From Mycoplasmatota bacterium (GTDB lineage Bacteria > Bacillota_I > Bacilli_A > Izemoplasmatales > Hujiaoplasmataceae): DNA of 64,000 bases. The translations under genes were made by a program, and so were the position numbers. Positions 10,601 to 16,782 of the stretch are shown here, piece by piece. Location of the stretch: contig CP076020.1 of NCBI GenBank assembly GCA_018622675.1, positions 992,001-1,056,000 on the forward strand, read 5' to 3'. Position 1 is the first letter of the stretch; each line of letters begins with the position of its first letter. A model generated the notes under the pieces. That model did no database searches. It had not been told where the DNA came from and worked only from the letters and a program-made list of their open reading frames with translations.

Positions 10601-11038
10601 ATTTGTAATCTCTGTGGGAACAAGTTTATTTATAATGTCTCCGCTACCAAGTTGACCATACATATTATATCCCCAAGAAAACACACGTCCATGTGTTGTC
10701 AACAAGTAACTGAATAAATAGCCAGCCCGAACTAACTCTACTTCTTCATCTTGTTGAAGAGAAAAGTAATCAGTGATATTATTTGGTTCATATCCAGCAA
10801 CTAAACTCCCATTACCAAGTTCGCCAAATTCATTAGCTCCCCAAGTAAAAACCTCATTATTATGTGTTACGACAATAGTGTGCTTGCTCCCAGCACTCAT
10901 TAATTTATAGTTATTATCTACGTAGTAACTATAATCTTCATTAGGTTTTTGTACGACATCCTCAGCTGAAACATAAAGTTGAAAAAATAAAGCTACAACA
11001 AAACACATTATAAAAAAATAAATAATTTTCTTTTTCAT
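1643..11038 (-). CDS. Giant secreted protein: two 7-bladed RCC1 propellers plus about 27 Ig-like repeats
   Basis: The gene encodes 3131 residues. A signal peptide covers about residues 1-25. Fourteen RCC1-type repeats (core WGxNxxGQLGxG) follow in two sets of seven, about 40-415 and 430-885, split by a linker, which fits two seven-bladed beta-propellers. A beta-rich spacer leads to about 27 Ig-like repeats of about 78 residues (about 935-3113). These come in two types: one with DQTIEVGSxDIDWTTYI, and a DUF5011 type with GTYTITYTATDSSGNQ. About eight DUF5011-type repeats carry a cysteine pair about 8-9 residues apart. There is no LPXTG motif, no C-terminal membrane helix and no recognisable enzyme domain, and the C-terminus is short and acidic. 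It is probably a large adhesin or scaffold held by a partner such as the coupled lipoprotein. A promoter and a hairpin leader are visible upstream (11289-11317, 11071-11107). Function is inferred only. Confidence 0.85.
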   Translation of the reverse strand: MKKKIIYFFIMCFVVALFFQLYVSAEDVVQKPNEDYSYYVDNNYKLMSAGSKHTIVVTHNNEVFTWGANEFGELGNGSLVAGYEPNNITDYFSLQQDEEVELVRAGYLFSYLLTTHGRVFSWGYNMYGQLGSGDIINKLVPTEITNNFPLSIDEKITDIKLGQSFVLALTSNGNLYTWGQNGDGQLGNNSYDDSVVPINITSNFPLTSQEKIINIDAGSSHAVALTSENNLFSWGDNFSGQLGDGTNISKSSPINITSHLNLDINDYIVDIELGSLHSTVLTNDGQVFSWGKNYSGQLGDGNDVDRNTPFNITDIFSLYNEESEEIRNIYVGDTHSLAITSLERVFAWGNNSNGQLGNGNQVSYYYPIEITDSYGFSRGISIDKVSLGGAFSTVITSDDNLYVWGQNTQNQLGIYDIDLINYPTKYLFNEVQVNTPEGVLSEAFMKVSTGYNFSVGLTNTNKVFTWGNNSGYELGDGTTNDSHTPIDITNYFSLPENEIIVDIVAGRNFGLALTSENQIYGWGSNGNSQLANNINFYESVPVNLKGFLNLQQDENVQSIFADIYNGAVVTTLGRVLVWGDNQNQQLFAYEESTNENKFVSTPLDITNGLDLSTDEEVISVNFGNTFMLVLSSNGNLYSRGKNSSGQLGDGTITDRDEFSNIEDFFNLSETDKIIEVKAGLSSALALTLEGNIYTWGSNTDGRLGTGDYSTVLEYSSLPINIKNQINLESSELIVGIETGYDYKGIYTNQGKVYTWGRNYFYTLGDGSHITQYAPVEITDNFDLNQGDIFIGMSFNYNHSSAVTSTGKLFLWGNNSDGKLGDGTTLTKVTPMEINPLNSSYNNILMTYTNPNFNHLKSELKISIIPEYEISDSILGFFINGDLYTNFTIVNGKIDLYIPNTWQVGDSLVFELESVKFTNEVIIDLEGQTITQTKVTSDTTDPIITYNYEYDLFVEKGIDASSYLQAEVKDDSQEVLEIVLTNNVDWNTPGTYVVGYYSVDSSGNEVTRSRSVVILPEIITDLETHELMTFSGFADEVYGESQQVKNQTIVYYGLTYESVNEYTENDYQVFDNNLIFEFEVEHKYVVASKSLYYPDTEAPTFEVSNQTIEVNDYIDIDWTTYIENAQDNSNQALTYTEVIDNVDYSSLGTYSVTVKVADSSGNETSKSFNVTVDDSTPPSFDIYDQTIESGDFVDVDWTSYMVNKFDNYSVDLTASEVTDNVDYDTPGTYQVTVILEDAYGNSISKSFSVVVEDTTVPTFESMVGDTIEVNEYTDIDWTSRFSSITDNSDTEISIIEVSDYVDYSRVGWYMVTLEISDAYGNSGLMNVQVGVEDTISPTFDLSEDMTFEVGSVSNLSWASYITNIADNSNGEVLIEITYDSLDFNRIGVYKVLYMAIDESFNIRKAYLTINIVDTQAPVITLTGADTVYVEYEDIYNDSGATCLDNYDTSCAVTMTSTLDTSVLGTYTITYTATDSSGNQSSITRSVIVQDTTWPEIRLDEEVVYVEYNSEYIDSGITCTDNYDGNCDIISVGEVDTSVLGWYQIEYNAVDTSGNNANPWSRSVYVVDSTPPTFDISDQTIEVDTLNIDWSTYISNASDNYSTVLTLTEVCDLVDYNTIGNYEVTVSVEDEEGNINEKTITVTVVDSEAPVITLTGDETLFIEYLDTYTEPGATCIDNYDETCALTVSQSIDTSALNTYIVTYSTIDSSGNEANITRTVIIQDTTKPTITLIGDSEITLEVGNLYIEQGAIYSDNYGVDENITITGDVDSSTVGTYLVTYNLRDMEGNVADTVIRTVYIVDTTNPIIEVEDQVFEVGNQYFDWSTFITYANDNYSTELDFTIADGDLDYFTVGAYEVVIYASDEAGNTASGTLTVNIVDTQLPLITLIGNETVYLEYQASYVEEGATCTDNYDTTCEVSITGAVDSNELGTYMITYTATDTSGNQTSMKRTVIVQDTTKPIITLIGDDEITLEVETDYLEQGALYTDNFGVNENIAVSGIVNTSLVGTYTIYYDITDMEGNMADTVTRTVHIVDTSSPTFDIDDQIIEVGSSDVDWTTYIENINDNYSTTFTLLEVNDFVDYDVLGDYEVQVAVNDEFGNNTLKTIKVQVIDTQAPVISLIGDETVYLEYGESYIDEGTTCIDNYDTNCQVYISGIVDQTTLGSYTITYKAIDSSGNYASEITRQVIVQDSVGPEIKLENESIYVEYNTEFTDSGVSCTDNYDEICEITSSGVVDTSILGSYIIDYNATDSNGNMANLRSVTVYVVDTTKPTFDISDQTIEIGSADIDWTTYISNENDNYSTELTLTEVSDIVDYNSLGDYEVSVSVSDEFGNIEEKTIIVTVVDTTKPVIHLNGDQEITIELGSEYKELGASFTDNYGVNENMVISGSVDTNTVGSYNITYDISDLSGNVADTVTRVIHVVDTKSPILDYIGEEEIYIEYNDIYIEQGVTCLDESTCDITIGGDSVDTMTLGTYRVEYNGVDSEGNQAKTIYRDVHVVDTTKPTFTIENQTIEVTKHMDIDWTTYINNASDNYSETLTMSEVIDKVDYHKIGTYEVILSVSDEAGNTLTKTLMVEVKDLQAPIIYINGPDVIYLEVGSKYIEQGATYVDDYGVKDTIVIEGEVDTSKTGVYTVTYDIKDLAGNQAETITRTIYVQDTIAPSFEIEDQIIEVGSQQIDWTSFIKNASDNYSSTLIYSQIDSVEYHQVGTYQVTLIVKDEADNRSEQIIEVTVKDSQAPTFDDIEDQTIEAGSDEVDWTTYIKNVKDNYSQTLTLSEEDQVDYHTVGSYEVIVSVSDEYDNQTSKTFTVHIVDTISPRFNVEDQVVEAGIEDVDWTRYITNANDNSSGDLTYIEVEDNVIYDTPGTYTVIVKVIDQSNNETEKTLNVEVIDTTPPTYNITIEAGLEDIDWTDYITDLNDNAIGDLSVSEISDDVDYNTPGTYAVLLSVIDASLNEQVTKLNIRVQDTIQPQVSLNPSLDSIEEGKTYKEYGVDAIDVTDTTYTIEGQVDTSIPGIYELTYIVKDTSGNETRVKRFVTVYEKESKLEFVLGQAQTTLLIGDTYEDGSCQVLIDGERFTCDLKEENVNTNKAGLYYVIYAYSYKGKEYTYTRFIFVLESYNDIEAYLPLMKEDDEQ
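2150..7760 (-). repeat. About 235-bp imperfect tandem coding repeats (Ig-like domains)
   Basis: This is the DNA counterpart of the Ig-like repeats inside the giant gene. About 24 units of roughly 230-240 bp follow one another, alternating irregularly between two sequence types. Copies differ at many positions, so the array looks old, but stretches such as the GTTGTCCAGTC-type segment encoding DWTTY recur almost unchanged and could support unequal recombination. Confidence 0.75.
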
Positions 11039-11070
11039 AATTTAAATCTCCCCTTATTCTCCGAATATAT

Positions 11071-11107
11071 AAAAAAATACAATCTTTCATCAAAAAAAGA
11101 TTGTATT
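11071..11107 (-). terminator. Hairpin with T-tract in the leader of the giant gene
   Basis: AATACAATCTT (11076-11086) and AAGATTGTATT (11097-11107) make an 11-bp perfect stem. On the minus strand it is followed directly by a run of eight T, the classic intrinsic terminator. It lies between a small open frame (11114-11269) and the giant gene's ribosome site, so it either ends a short transcript or attenuates the giant gene. Confidence 0.7.
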
Positions 11108-11113
11108 CAATAC

Positions 11114-11269
11114 CTATATAAAAGTAACATTATTAGTTAAAGAAAAAAGATTTAATGAATTATCATCATTAGATACATTTTTTTTAGTATTAATCATTAA
11201 AATTGATAGTAGTGAAGCAAAAGTATTCTTAAGAAGTTCTTTAGAAACCAAGCAAACCACACCCAACAT
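11114..11269 (-). CDS. Small 51-residue open frame in the leader of the giant gene
   Basis: An ATG at 11269 opens an uninterrupted 51-codon frame ending in TAG at 11114-11116. It starts about 13 bases inside the predicted transcript from the promoter at 11289-11317 and stops just before the terminator hairpin at 11071-11107. The peptide begins with a hydrophobic stretch and becomes Asn/Ser-rich; I recognise no family. No strong ribosome site precedes the ATG. It could be a regulatory leader peptide, a small exported peptide, or chance. The placement between promoter and terminator is what makes it worth keeping. Confidence 0.35.
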   Translation of the reverse strand: MLGVVCLVSKELLKNTFASLLSILMINTKKNVSNDDNSLNLFSLTNNVTFI

Positions 11270-11288
11270 TGTTTAGATATTTTTCTTC

Positions 11289-11317
11289 ATTATATCAAAC
11301 AAGAAAAATGGTGTAAA
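11289..11317 (-). promoter_or_regulatory. Sigma-A type promoter for the small frame and giant surface gene
   Basis: On the minus strand TTTACA (11312-11317) and TATAAT (11289-11294) are separated by exactly 17 bases, close to consensus. Transcription would start near 11282, leaving a leader of about 244 bases before the giant gene's ATG. Confidence 0.65.
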
Positions 11318-11350
11318 TAGAGTTCAGAGTTTTTCTAGCAATTTTTTCAA

Positions 11351-12451
11351 TTAAGTCATTACGACATTATTTGTATATCCATTTTTAAATTCGGCTTTTA
11401 GATTATTAAAGAGTTCCTTAACAGAAATGATTTTCTTAGCAAGATATGCGTTTGCGCCAGCAAAGGCAAAGCCATTATTTAACTTTCCGTTTTTAGCATT
11501 GATTAAAGCTAAAGTAATACAATAAGGTGCTTCTTCTTTCTTACAAGTGACTAAACAATTATATGGACAAGTGAAAGGATGTTTTAATCCTTTTTTAACA
11601 TCTTTTAAATATTCATTGTTAATGGCTCTTCCAGGTAAACCAACAGGGCTATTGATCAAAACAATGTCTTCTTCTTTAGCATCTATATATGATTGTTTAA
11701 AAGCTAAGCTTGCATCACATTCATCAGTGGTCACAAACCTTGTGGCCATTTGAACACCATCTGCCCCTTTATCTAAATAATATAATATATATTCTCCTGT
11801 ATAGATGCCACCACCAACAATCACAGGAATCTTTCTATTGTATTCTTTTTCAAAAGGAACAAGTGCTTCTTTAACATCAATGAGTAGTTTATCTAAGTCA
11901 TAATCATGACTATCAATTTGATCTTGTTTAAAACCTAGATGGCCTCCAGCCATAGGCCCTTCTAGAACAAAGGCATCTGGAAGATAATTATAAGAAGACA
12001 TCCATTTCTTCGTTAAGAGTCTTGCGGCTCTTCCAGAAGAAATGATGGTTACTAATTTTGTTTTGGAAGTTTCACTTAAATATTTAGGCAAGTCAGTGGG
12101 CAATCCCGCCCCAGCAAAAATGATATCAATGTCTTCTTCTATGGCTGTTTTGACTAAGTCTCCATAATTGGTTAAAGCTGCCATGATATTAACACCAATA
12201 ATGCCTTGACTCATAGATTTGGCTTTTTTAATTTCTTGTCTTAAACCATAGATGTTATTTTTTTCAAAGTCTTTATATTTAGGATAGAACATACCAATCC
12301 CAGCCGCTGAAACAACACCAATACCACCTTCATTGGCAACCGCAACTGCTAATCCAGATAAAGAGATACCCACACCCATACCACCTTGAACAAGAGGTGC
12401 CTTAGCGACTAAATCGCCTATGACTAATTCTTTGGTAAATGATTTTTCCAT
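11351..12451 (-). CDS. Nitronate monooxygenase / FabK-like FMN enzyme
   Basis: This is a 366-residue TIM-barrel flavoprotein of the nitronate monooxygenase (2-nitropropane dioxygenase) family, which oxidises alkyl nitronates using FMN. Visible marks are the N-terminal LVQGGMGVGIS segment, GIIGVNIMAAL, the GGHLGF phosphate-binding region (around residue 169), IPVIVGGGIYTG (around 208-219) and GADGVQMATRF (around 230). A C-terminal cluster CPYNCLVTC followed by a fourth Cys (about residues 296-311) is a feature of one subfamily and may bind metal. It is cytosolic, with no signal peptide. FabK enoyl-ACP reductase is the nearest alternative, but the cysteine cluster argues for the nitronate branch. 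It is probably monocistronic; AAGGGAG lies before the ATG. Confidence 0.8.
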   Translation of the reverse strand: MEKSFTKELVIGDLVAKAPLVQGGMGVGISLSGLAVAVANEGGIGVVSAAGIGMFYPKYKDFEKNNIYGLRQEIKKAKSMSQGIIGVNIMAALTNYGDLVKTAIEEDIDIIFAGAGLPTDLPKYLSETSKTKLVTIISSGRAARLLTKKWMSSYNYLPDAFVLEGPMAGGHLGFKQDQIDSHDYDLDKLLIDVKEALVPFEKEYNRKIPVIVGGGIYTGEYILYYLDKGADGVQMATRFVTTDECDASLAFKQSYIDAKEEDIVLINSPVGLPGRAINNEYLKDVKKGLKHPFTCPYNCLVTCKKEEAPYCITLALINAKNGKLNNGFAFAGANAYLAKKIISVKELFNNLKAEFKNGYTNNVVMT

Positions 12452-12532
12452 AATAAAACAATCTCCCTTTCATTCATTTCAAATAAAACTTAAAATTACT
12501 ATATCACTCATAGTAATTTATATCAATAGAAA

Positions 12533-12563
12533 AAGAACCCACTTAAAGCTTAAATGGATTCTT
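12533..12563 (-). terminator. Terminator left behind the ADP-ribosylglycohydrolase relic
   Basis: On the minus strand a stem of about 14 pairs (AAGAATCCATTTAA against TTAAGTGGGTTCTT, with G-T pairs) closes a 3-base loop and runs into a T-rich tract. It sits about 20 bases after the relic's stop codon, as in an intact gene. Confidence 0.65.
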
Positions 12564-12581
12564 TGTATGATTTGTTTATAA

Positions 12582-12690
12582 TTAAATTTTAACTTTTTCT
12601 TTCCAATCGTGAGGTATATCAGTTGCTTGTGCATAAAAAACACCCAATAATATATTACGACCTGATACAGCATTACATCCGATGTAGATT
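12582..12690 (-). pseudogene. C-terminal relic of an ADP-ribosylglycohydrolase
   Basis: Read on the minus strand, the last 33 or so codons up to a TAA at 12582-12584 encode GRNILLGVFYAQATDIPHDW, which aligns with the extreme C-terminus of the intact gene at 18046-18912 (DRNMLLGVFWAQVSDIPKEW). A stop codon lies in frame just upstream and no further homology is visible, so only the 3' tail and its terminator survive. It shows that a second copy of this gene once stood here. Confidence 0.75.
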
Positions 12691-12810
12691 TATTTCATAA
12701 TCTCTAGTTATTTCTTCTGTTATATTAAATAAGTGTTCTAATAAAAATTTTTGATTTTATTATAATTCATTTTTAAATCTTAATTTATTTAATAACATTT
12801 ATATACTCAC

Positions 12811-15800
12811 TTATTCATATATTCCAAGTTTATTTGTTTTTGCATAATATTCCGCTAGATCAAACCATTTATTAATTAATCTATTATTAATTTCTATAGT
12901 TGAGTCTGTAGAATAAAGATTTGATGAAAATCCATTTTTAACTAATAAGTAATTCAGTAGGATAACTCCAGTTAGTTCTTCAGTAAATAATATATTTTCA
13001 TTACTATCTAAAACATCTATCAATAATACATTACTACCTAAATCAACCCAAACCAAACCTAAATGTCTACCATATCCTTCTGTATAACCAAGATCTGGAT
13101 CGCTTTGGATGTATATAGGTAAATTATTATTATCGGCATACTCTAAAATTGTTTTTGTATAAGCTGTTGCTTCTAATCCCCAAGGTTCTGGGCCATCAGG
13201 TGCAACTGTCGGACTTGTTTCCGGTGTGTTAACACCTAAAAATCTTACCCGTTCTCCACCTAAAAACCCTGGTGTGAAAGCTGCTGTATCACCATCATGA
13301 ACAGTGTGTAAAGTGACTAAATCCATTCCACCTTCAGGATGATCGAAGCCTCTTGTAATCATGGTTTCTATTTGCATCTGAGTTAAAGTTGGCATTCCAT
13401 CATTTGTAAATGGATAATGATTAAAGAAGTTTGCGTAGAAGACAGTCTTATCAGGTCTATATCCTTGCATGACGATTTCTATTGTAATTTCTTGTCCATG
13501 TAAAGCTTTTAGTGCATCCATATCTGATTTATAGTAAATCATAATTGCATCGCCATTTGGTTGAGTTGCTCCTAATTCTAAAGCAGAATTAAAGTCATAA
13601 TCAGTAGGTACTAAGAATAATGAATAGTTGCCCCATGATTCTTCATAGTAAACGCTGGCGGTTACTTCATATGTAATATATTCATGTGGATTATCTGCTG
13701 AAGGAACTGATGTTGTAGCAATAATATCATTAACTGTTACGTTAGAAACAACCGGTACACTTGTTACAGCAGCATCTGAACTAACAGCTCTTAAAGGATA
13801 TGTATCTGTACCAGCTAATTGCGGTGTGTTGTAATAGAAATCAATTAAACCGGTGATATCATATACTCCACCAACAACAGCATCAAATGGAGGCGAATAA
13901 ATATAAAGAATGTCTGTTCCATCTGTAAAGAATACATCTCCGCTATCATACATTGCAACAACTGTTACACCGAGGATTTCAACATAAGCATCTATTCCTA
14001 AAGCAATTGCTTCTGCTATTGAAGATATTTGTGTACCTTCAGGTGACTTCTCTACAGTTAACACCACATATTTAACATATTCAACACCTTCAACTGTAAT
14101 TGAAGCCGAAATTGTAACATCTACATTTGCATACTCTGGTTGAGTTATTAAACCATCTAAAGATATAATATCAGGATGTGAACTTGTCCAGCTTACATCA
14201 TAAACATTTGAATTTTTATCATAACTTGTGGGAGAAAATATTAACCATGAACTATCTTGATTTCCCCATTTATCTTTATAAGGAAATGACATTATTCTGC
14301 TAAATATATCCTCAATATTTTCATTGTATATTTCATTTAGTGATTTAGGCAATATATTATTAGATTGATTATATGCATAACTGATTTCTTCATCAATTAA
14401 TACCTCTTTGTCTAAATCATTTCTTAATATGATATTAGTAAAAGCATCATCAACAATCCCCCTAACATTCGATTGTCCTACAAATGCTTGATCAAAGAAT
14501 AAATAATCAGCTTGTAACATTGCAGCGTTTGCAGCTTTAGATTTCATTAACATTTCTCCAGCAAGAGGACTTCCATCTGAATCTAAACCATTTGTAAATT
14601 GGATATAAGCCGGATCAGAATAGACAGATCTTCTCACTGGTGAATAACCTGTTTCTAAGGCAAAATCTAATTGTACGTTTTTACTGGTTAAGAATTTTAA
14701 GAATAACCATGATGCTAATTTTTCTTGGTCAGTTCCAGCTGTTGTAATTGACATGTTATTCCCTTGTTGGATAGCTGTTCTGTTTTGTGGCATATCAGCA
14801 TTATAAGGCATTGGTACAACTCCAAAATCAAAAGAATATTCGTTATTGACTACGGTTGGTGTATTGTATCTTGCCCCTCCAGTAGAAATTATAGAAATTG
14901 CTGTTTGCCCAGTTTTAAATGCATCTGATCCATATTCAGTACCCCATCTATTAGGAACCGTAAATGCATCAGGGTTGTCATCTTCATCTCTATGGTCATA
15001 GAAATAACTTAAAGTTTCTTTTGTTTGAGGATTATCAAATAAAAGGATACCATTTCTTTCATTATTAATGGTCGTATATTGTCCACCCCATTGTCTAGTT
15101 AACGTAATAAAAGCATTGGCTGATGAATCATAAGTAATCGGAACAAAGTTATCTTTAATGTTTTGTCTTTCTTCAGCGTTCTTGTGAACTGAACTTGATG
15201 CTGATTGATTCAATGTATCAACAATTTGATCTATAATGCCACCTTCTTGGGTAGCAACTCTTCTTAAATCATCAGAGATTTCAAATATTCCTTGCCATGT
15301 ATTAGGTACTTCATCAATAATACCTTCTGATATCAAAGCATCCATCATGTTTTTATTATAAATCATAACTTCTGTAGATTTATTGAATGGCACTGAATAA
15401 TATTCGCCATCTGATGTATATTGAGAATTTTCTCTACGAAAATTTTCTTGAATATCTAATAGTGATTCTTCATCAAAATTCGGATTATAACCATGAACAT
15501 TATCATAGATAAAAGGTGTCAATGGAATAATTAATCCATTGTTGAGGTATTCCATAACATGTTCAGGATAATTTTGAACTATATTAGGGAGTTGCCCATT
15601 TAAATTTGAATTGATCACATTTTGTCTTAATTCATCATAGTTGGCTCCATTAGCAACGATATTAACTGTTACATTTGGATATAATGTTTCGAAATCTTCA
15701 GCATATCCAATTAAAGCACTTTCAACAGTGGCTCCATTTGAATGCCATAATTCAATTTCGATATTATCTGACGTTAGTTCTTCAGGAATTGTATAAGCAG

Positions 15801-16767
15801 TTAAGTCTTTTACAGTGATTGAAACTTGTCTATTAATTAAGTTTCCATCGCTATCTTCAACTGTCACATATACAGTATAAGAACCTGTTCTTGAAAGTGT
15901 ATAAGAACCAACAATATTAATATCTTCAGTGATATCTCCATCTTCTTCATCAAATGCTTTTACACCATCTAAGATGTCATAGTCTGCAGTCCCTTTGTAA
16001 TAGGTATGATTATCAAATAGACCAACAATTTCTGGAAAAGATGCATCTCCTTCACCTAAATATTCTCTTAAGCCGACAATAAACTGCTGGATATATCCTA
16101 CATCAGTTATATTGACTTTGTCATCTGAATTCACATCTGCTAAATATATCTGTTCTGGATTAAAATCTCTTAATCCAATTAGATATTGTTGAATATATGC
16201 GACATCAACTATATCAACATATGTATCAAAATTAACGTCACCAAATACACCTTTATAGATAGGGCTTAAGGTTATGTCAAACGATTCAATAGAATGAATC
16301 TCATTAGACACATCAACCCATGATAGCATTTGATCATATGAATCCATCATTTGTAAAATCATATAGCTTCTAAGATTATAAGTTGCTAGAGGCATAAAGG
16401 AAATTGAAAACAACAACTCTTGGTCTTCTATTGTATTTGTGACCTCAGAGTAAGTTATTTTTATTTCACCTAATATATCTGTGTTATATTCTATATTAGA
16501 ATTTAATTGTTCACCTTTGCCAATTCCAGTTAACTGAAACAAAGTTTCATCATATTCAAATCCAAGTTGAAACCCAGAGATATGATGGGCATTTTCAATA
16601 AAGATATCAATTGAAAACTCATGTCCTGGAACAAACCTTTTGTCTTGGGAAGATGTAATTTGAACATTGATATTATTTATTATTTCTGCTTGTACTGGTT
16701 TTATAAGTGAAAAGGATAATATCAGTACAAACAAAAGTATTGAAACAATCGAAAATTTTCTAAACAT
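12811..16767 (-). CDS. Secreted chimera: cohesin-dockerin, solute-binding domain and thermonuclease
   Basis: This 1318-residue protein starts with a signal peptide (cut after VQA, residue about 27). Domains in order: cohesin-like beta-sandwich (about 30-165); type I dockerin with two F-hand calcium loops (about 174-237, DVNFDTYVDIVDVAYIQQYL and DVNSDDKVNITDVGYIQQFI); an Ig-like DUF5011 domain (about 242-322); a full family-1 ABC solute-binding domain (about 332-825, IELWHSNGAT start); an Ig-like segment (about 832-909); two OB-like segments (about 912-1112); and a C-terminal staphylococcal-type nuclease (about 1140-1295). The nuclease keeps HDGD, the Arg and Glu of RFLGVNTPE, and YGR, with Asn where S. 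aureus nuclease has calcium-binding Asp40. AAGGAG precedes the ATG. It lies 15 bases downstream of a cohesin lipoprotein gene, so surface capture and cutting of DNA or RNA is the likely job. Whether the solute-binding domain binds sugar or nucleic-acid pieces is unknown. Confidence 0.8.
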   Translation of the reverse strand: MFRKFSIVSILLFVLILSFSLIKPVQAEIINNINVQITSSQDKRFVPGHEFSIDIFIENAHHISGFQLGFEYDETLFQLTGIGKGEQLNSNIEYNTDILGEIKITYSEVTNTIEDQELLFSISFMPLATYNLRSYMILQMMDSYDQMLSWVDVSNEIHSIESFDITLSPIYKGVFGDVNFDTYVDIVDVAYIQQYLIGLRDFNPEQIYLADVNSDDKVNITDVGYIQQFIVGLREYLGEGDASFPEIVGLFDNHTYYKGTADYDILDGVKAFDEEDGDITEDINIVGSYTLSRTGSYTVYVTVEDSDGNLINRQVSITVKDLTAYTIPEELTSDNIEIELWHSNGATVESALIGYAEDFETLYPNVTVNIVANGANYDELRQNVINSNLNGQLPNIVQNYPEHVMEYLNNGLIIPLTPFIYDNVHGYNPNFDEESLLDIQENFRRENSQYTSDGEYYSVPFNKSTEVMIYNKNMMDALISEGIIDEVPNTWQGIFEISDDLRRVATQEGGIIDQIVDTLNQSASSSVHKNAEERQNIKDNFVPITYDSSANAFITLTRQWGGQYTTINNERNGILLFDNPQTKETLSYFYDHRDEDDNPDAFTVPNRWGTEYGSDAFKTGQTAISIISTGGARYNTPTVVNNEYSFDFGVVPMPYNADMPQNRTAIQQGNNMSITTAGTDQEKLASWLFLKFLTSKNVQLDFALETGYSPVRRSVYSDPAYIQFTNGLDSDGSPLAGEMLMKSKAANAAMLQADYLFFDQAFVGQSNVRGIVDDAFTNIILRNDLDKEVLIDEEISYAYNQSNNILPKSLNEIYNENIEDIFSRIMSFPYKDKWGNQDSSWLIFSPTSYDKNSNVYDVSWTSSHPDIISLDGLITQPEYANVDVTISASITVEGVEYVKYVVLTVEKSPEGTQISSIAEAIALGIDAYVEILGVTVVAMYDSGDVFFTDGTDILYIYSPPFDAVVGGVYDITGLIDFYYNTPQLAGTDTYPLRAVSSDAAVTSVPVVSNVTVNDIIATTSVPSADNPHEYITYEVTASVYYEESWGNYSLFLVPTDYDFNSALELGATQPNGDAIMIYYKSDMDALKALHGQEITIEIVMQGYRPDKTVFYANFFNHYPFTNDGMPTLTQMQIETMITRGFDHPEGGMDLVTLHTVHDGDTAAFTPGFLGGERVRFLGVNTPETSPTVAPDGPEPWGLEATAYTKTILEYADNNNLPIYIQSDPDLGYTEGYGRHLGLVWVDLGSNVLLIDVLDSNENILFTEELTGVILLNYLLVKNGFSSNLYSTDSTIEINNRLINKWFDLAEYYAKTNKLGIYE

Positions 16768-16782
16768 AAATTTTTCTCCTTT

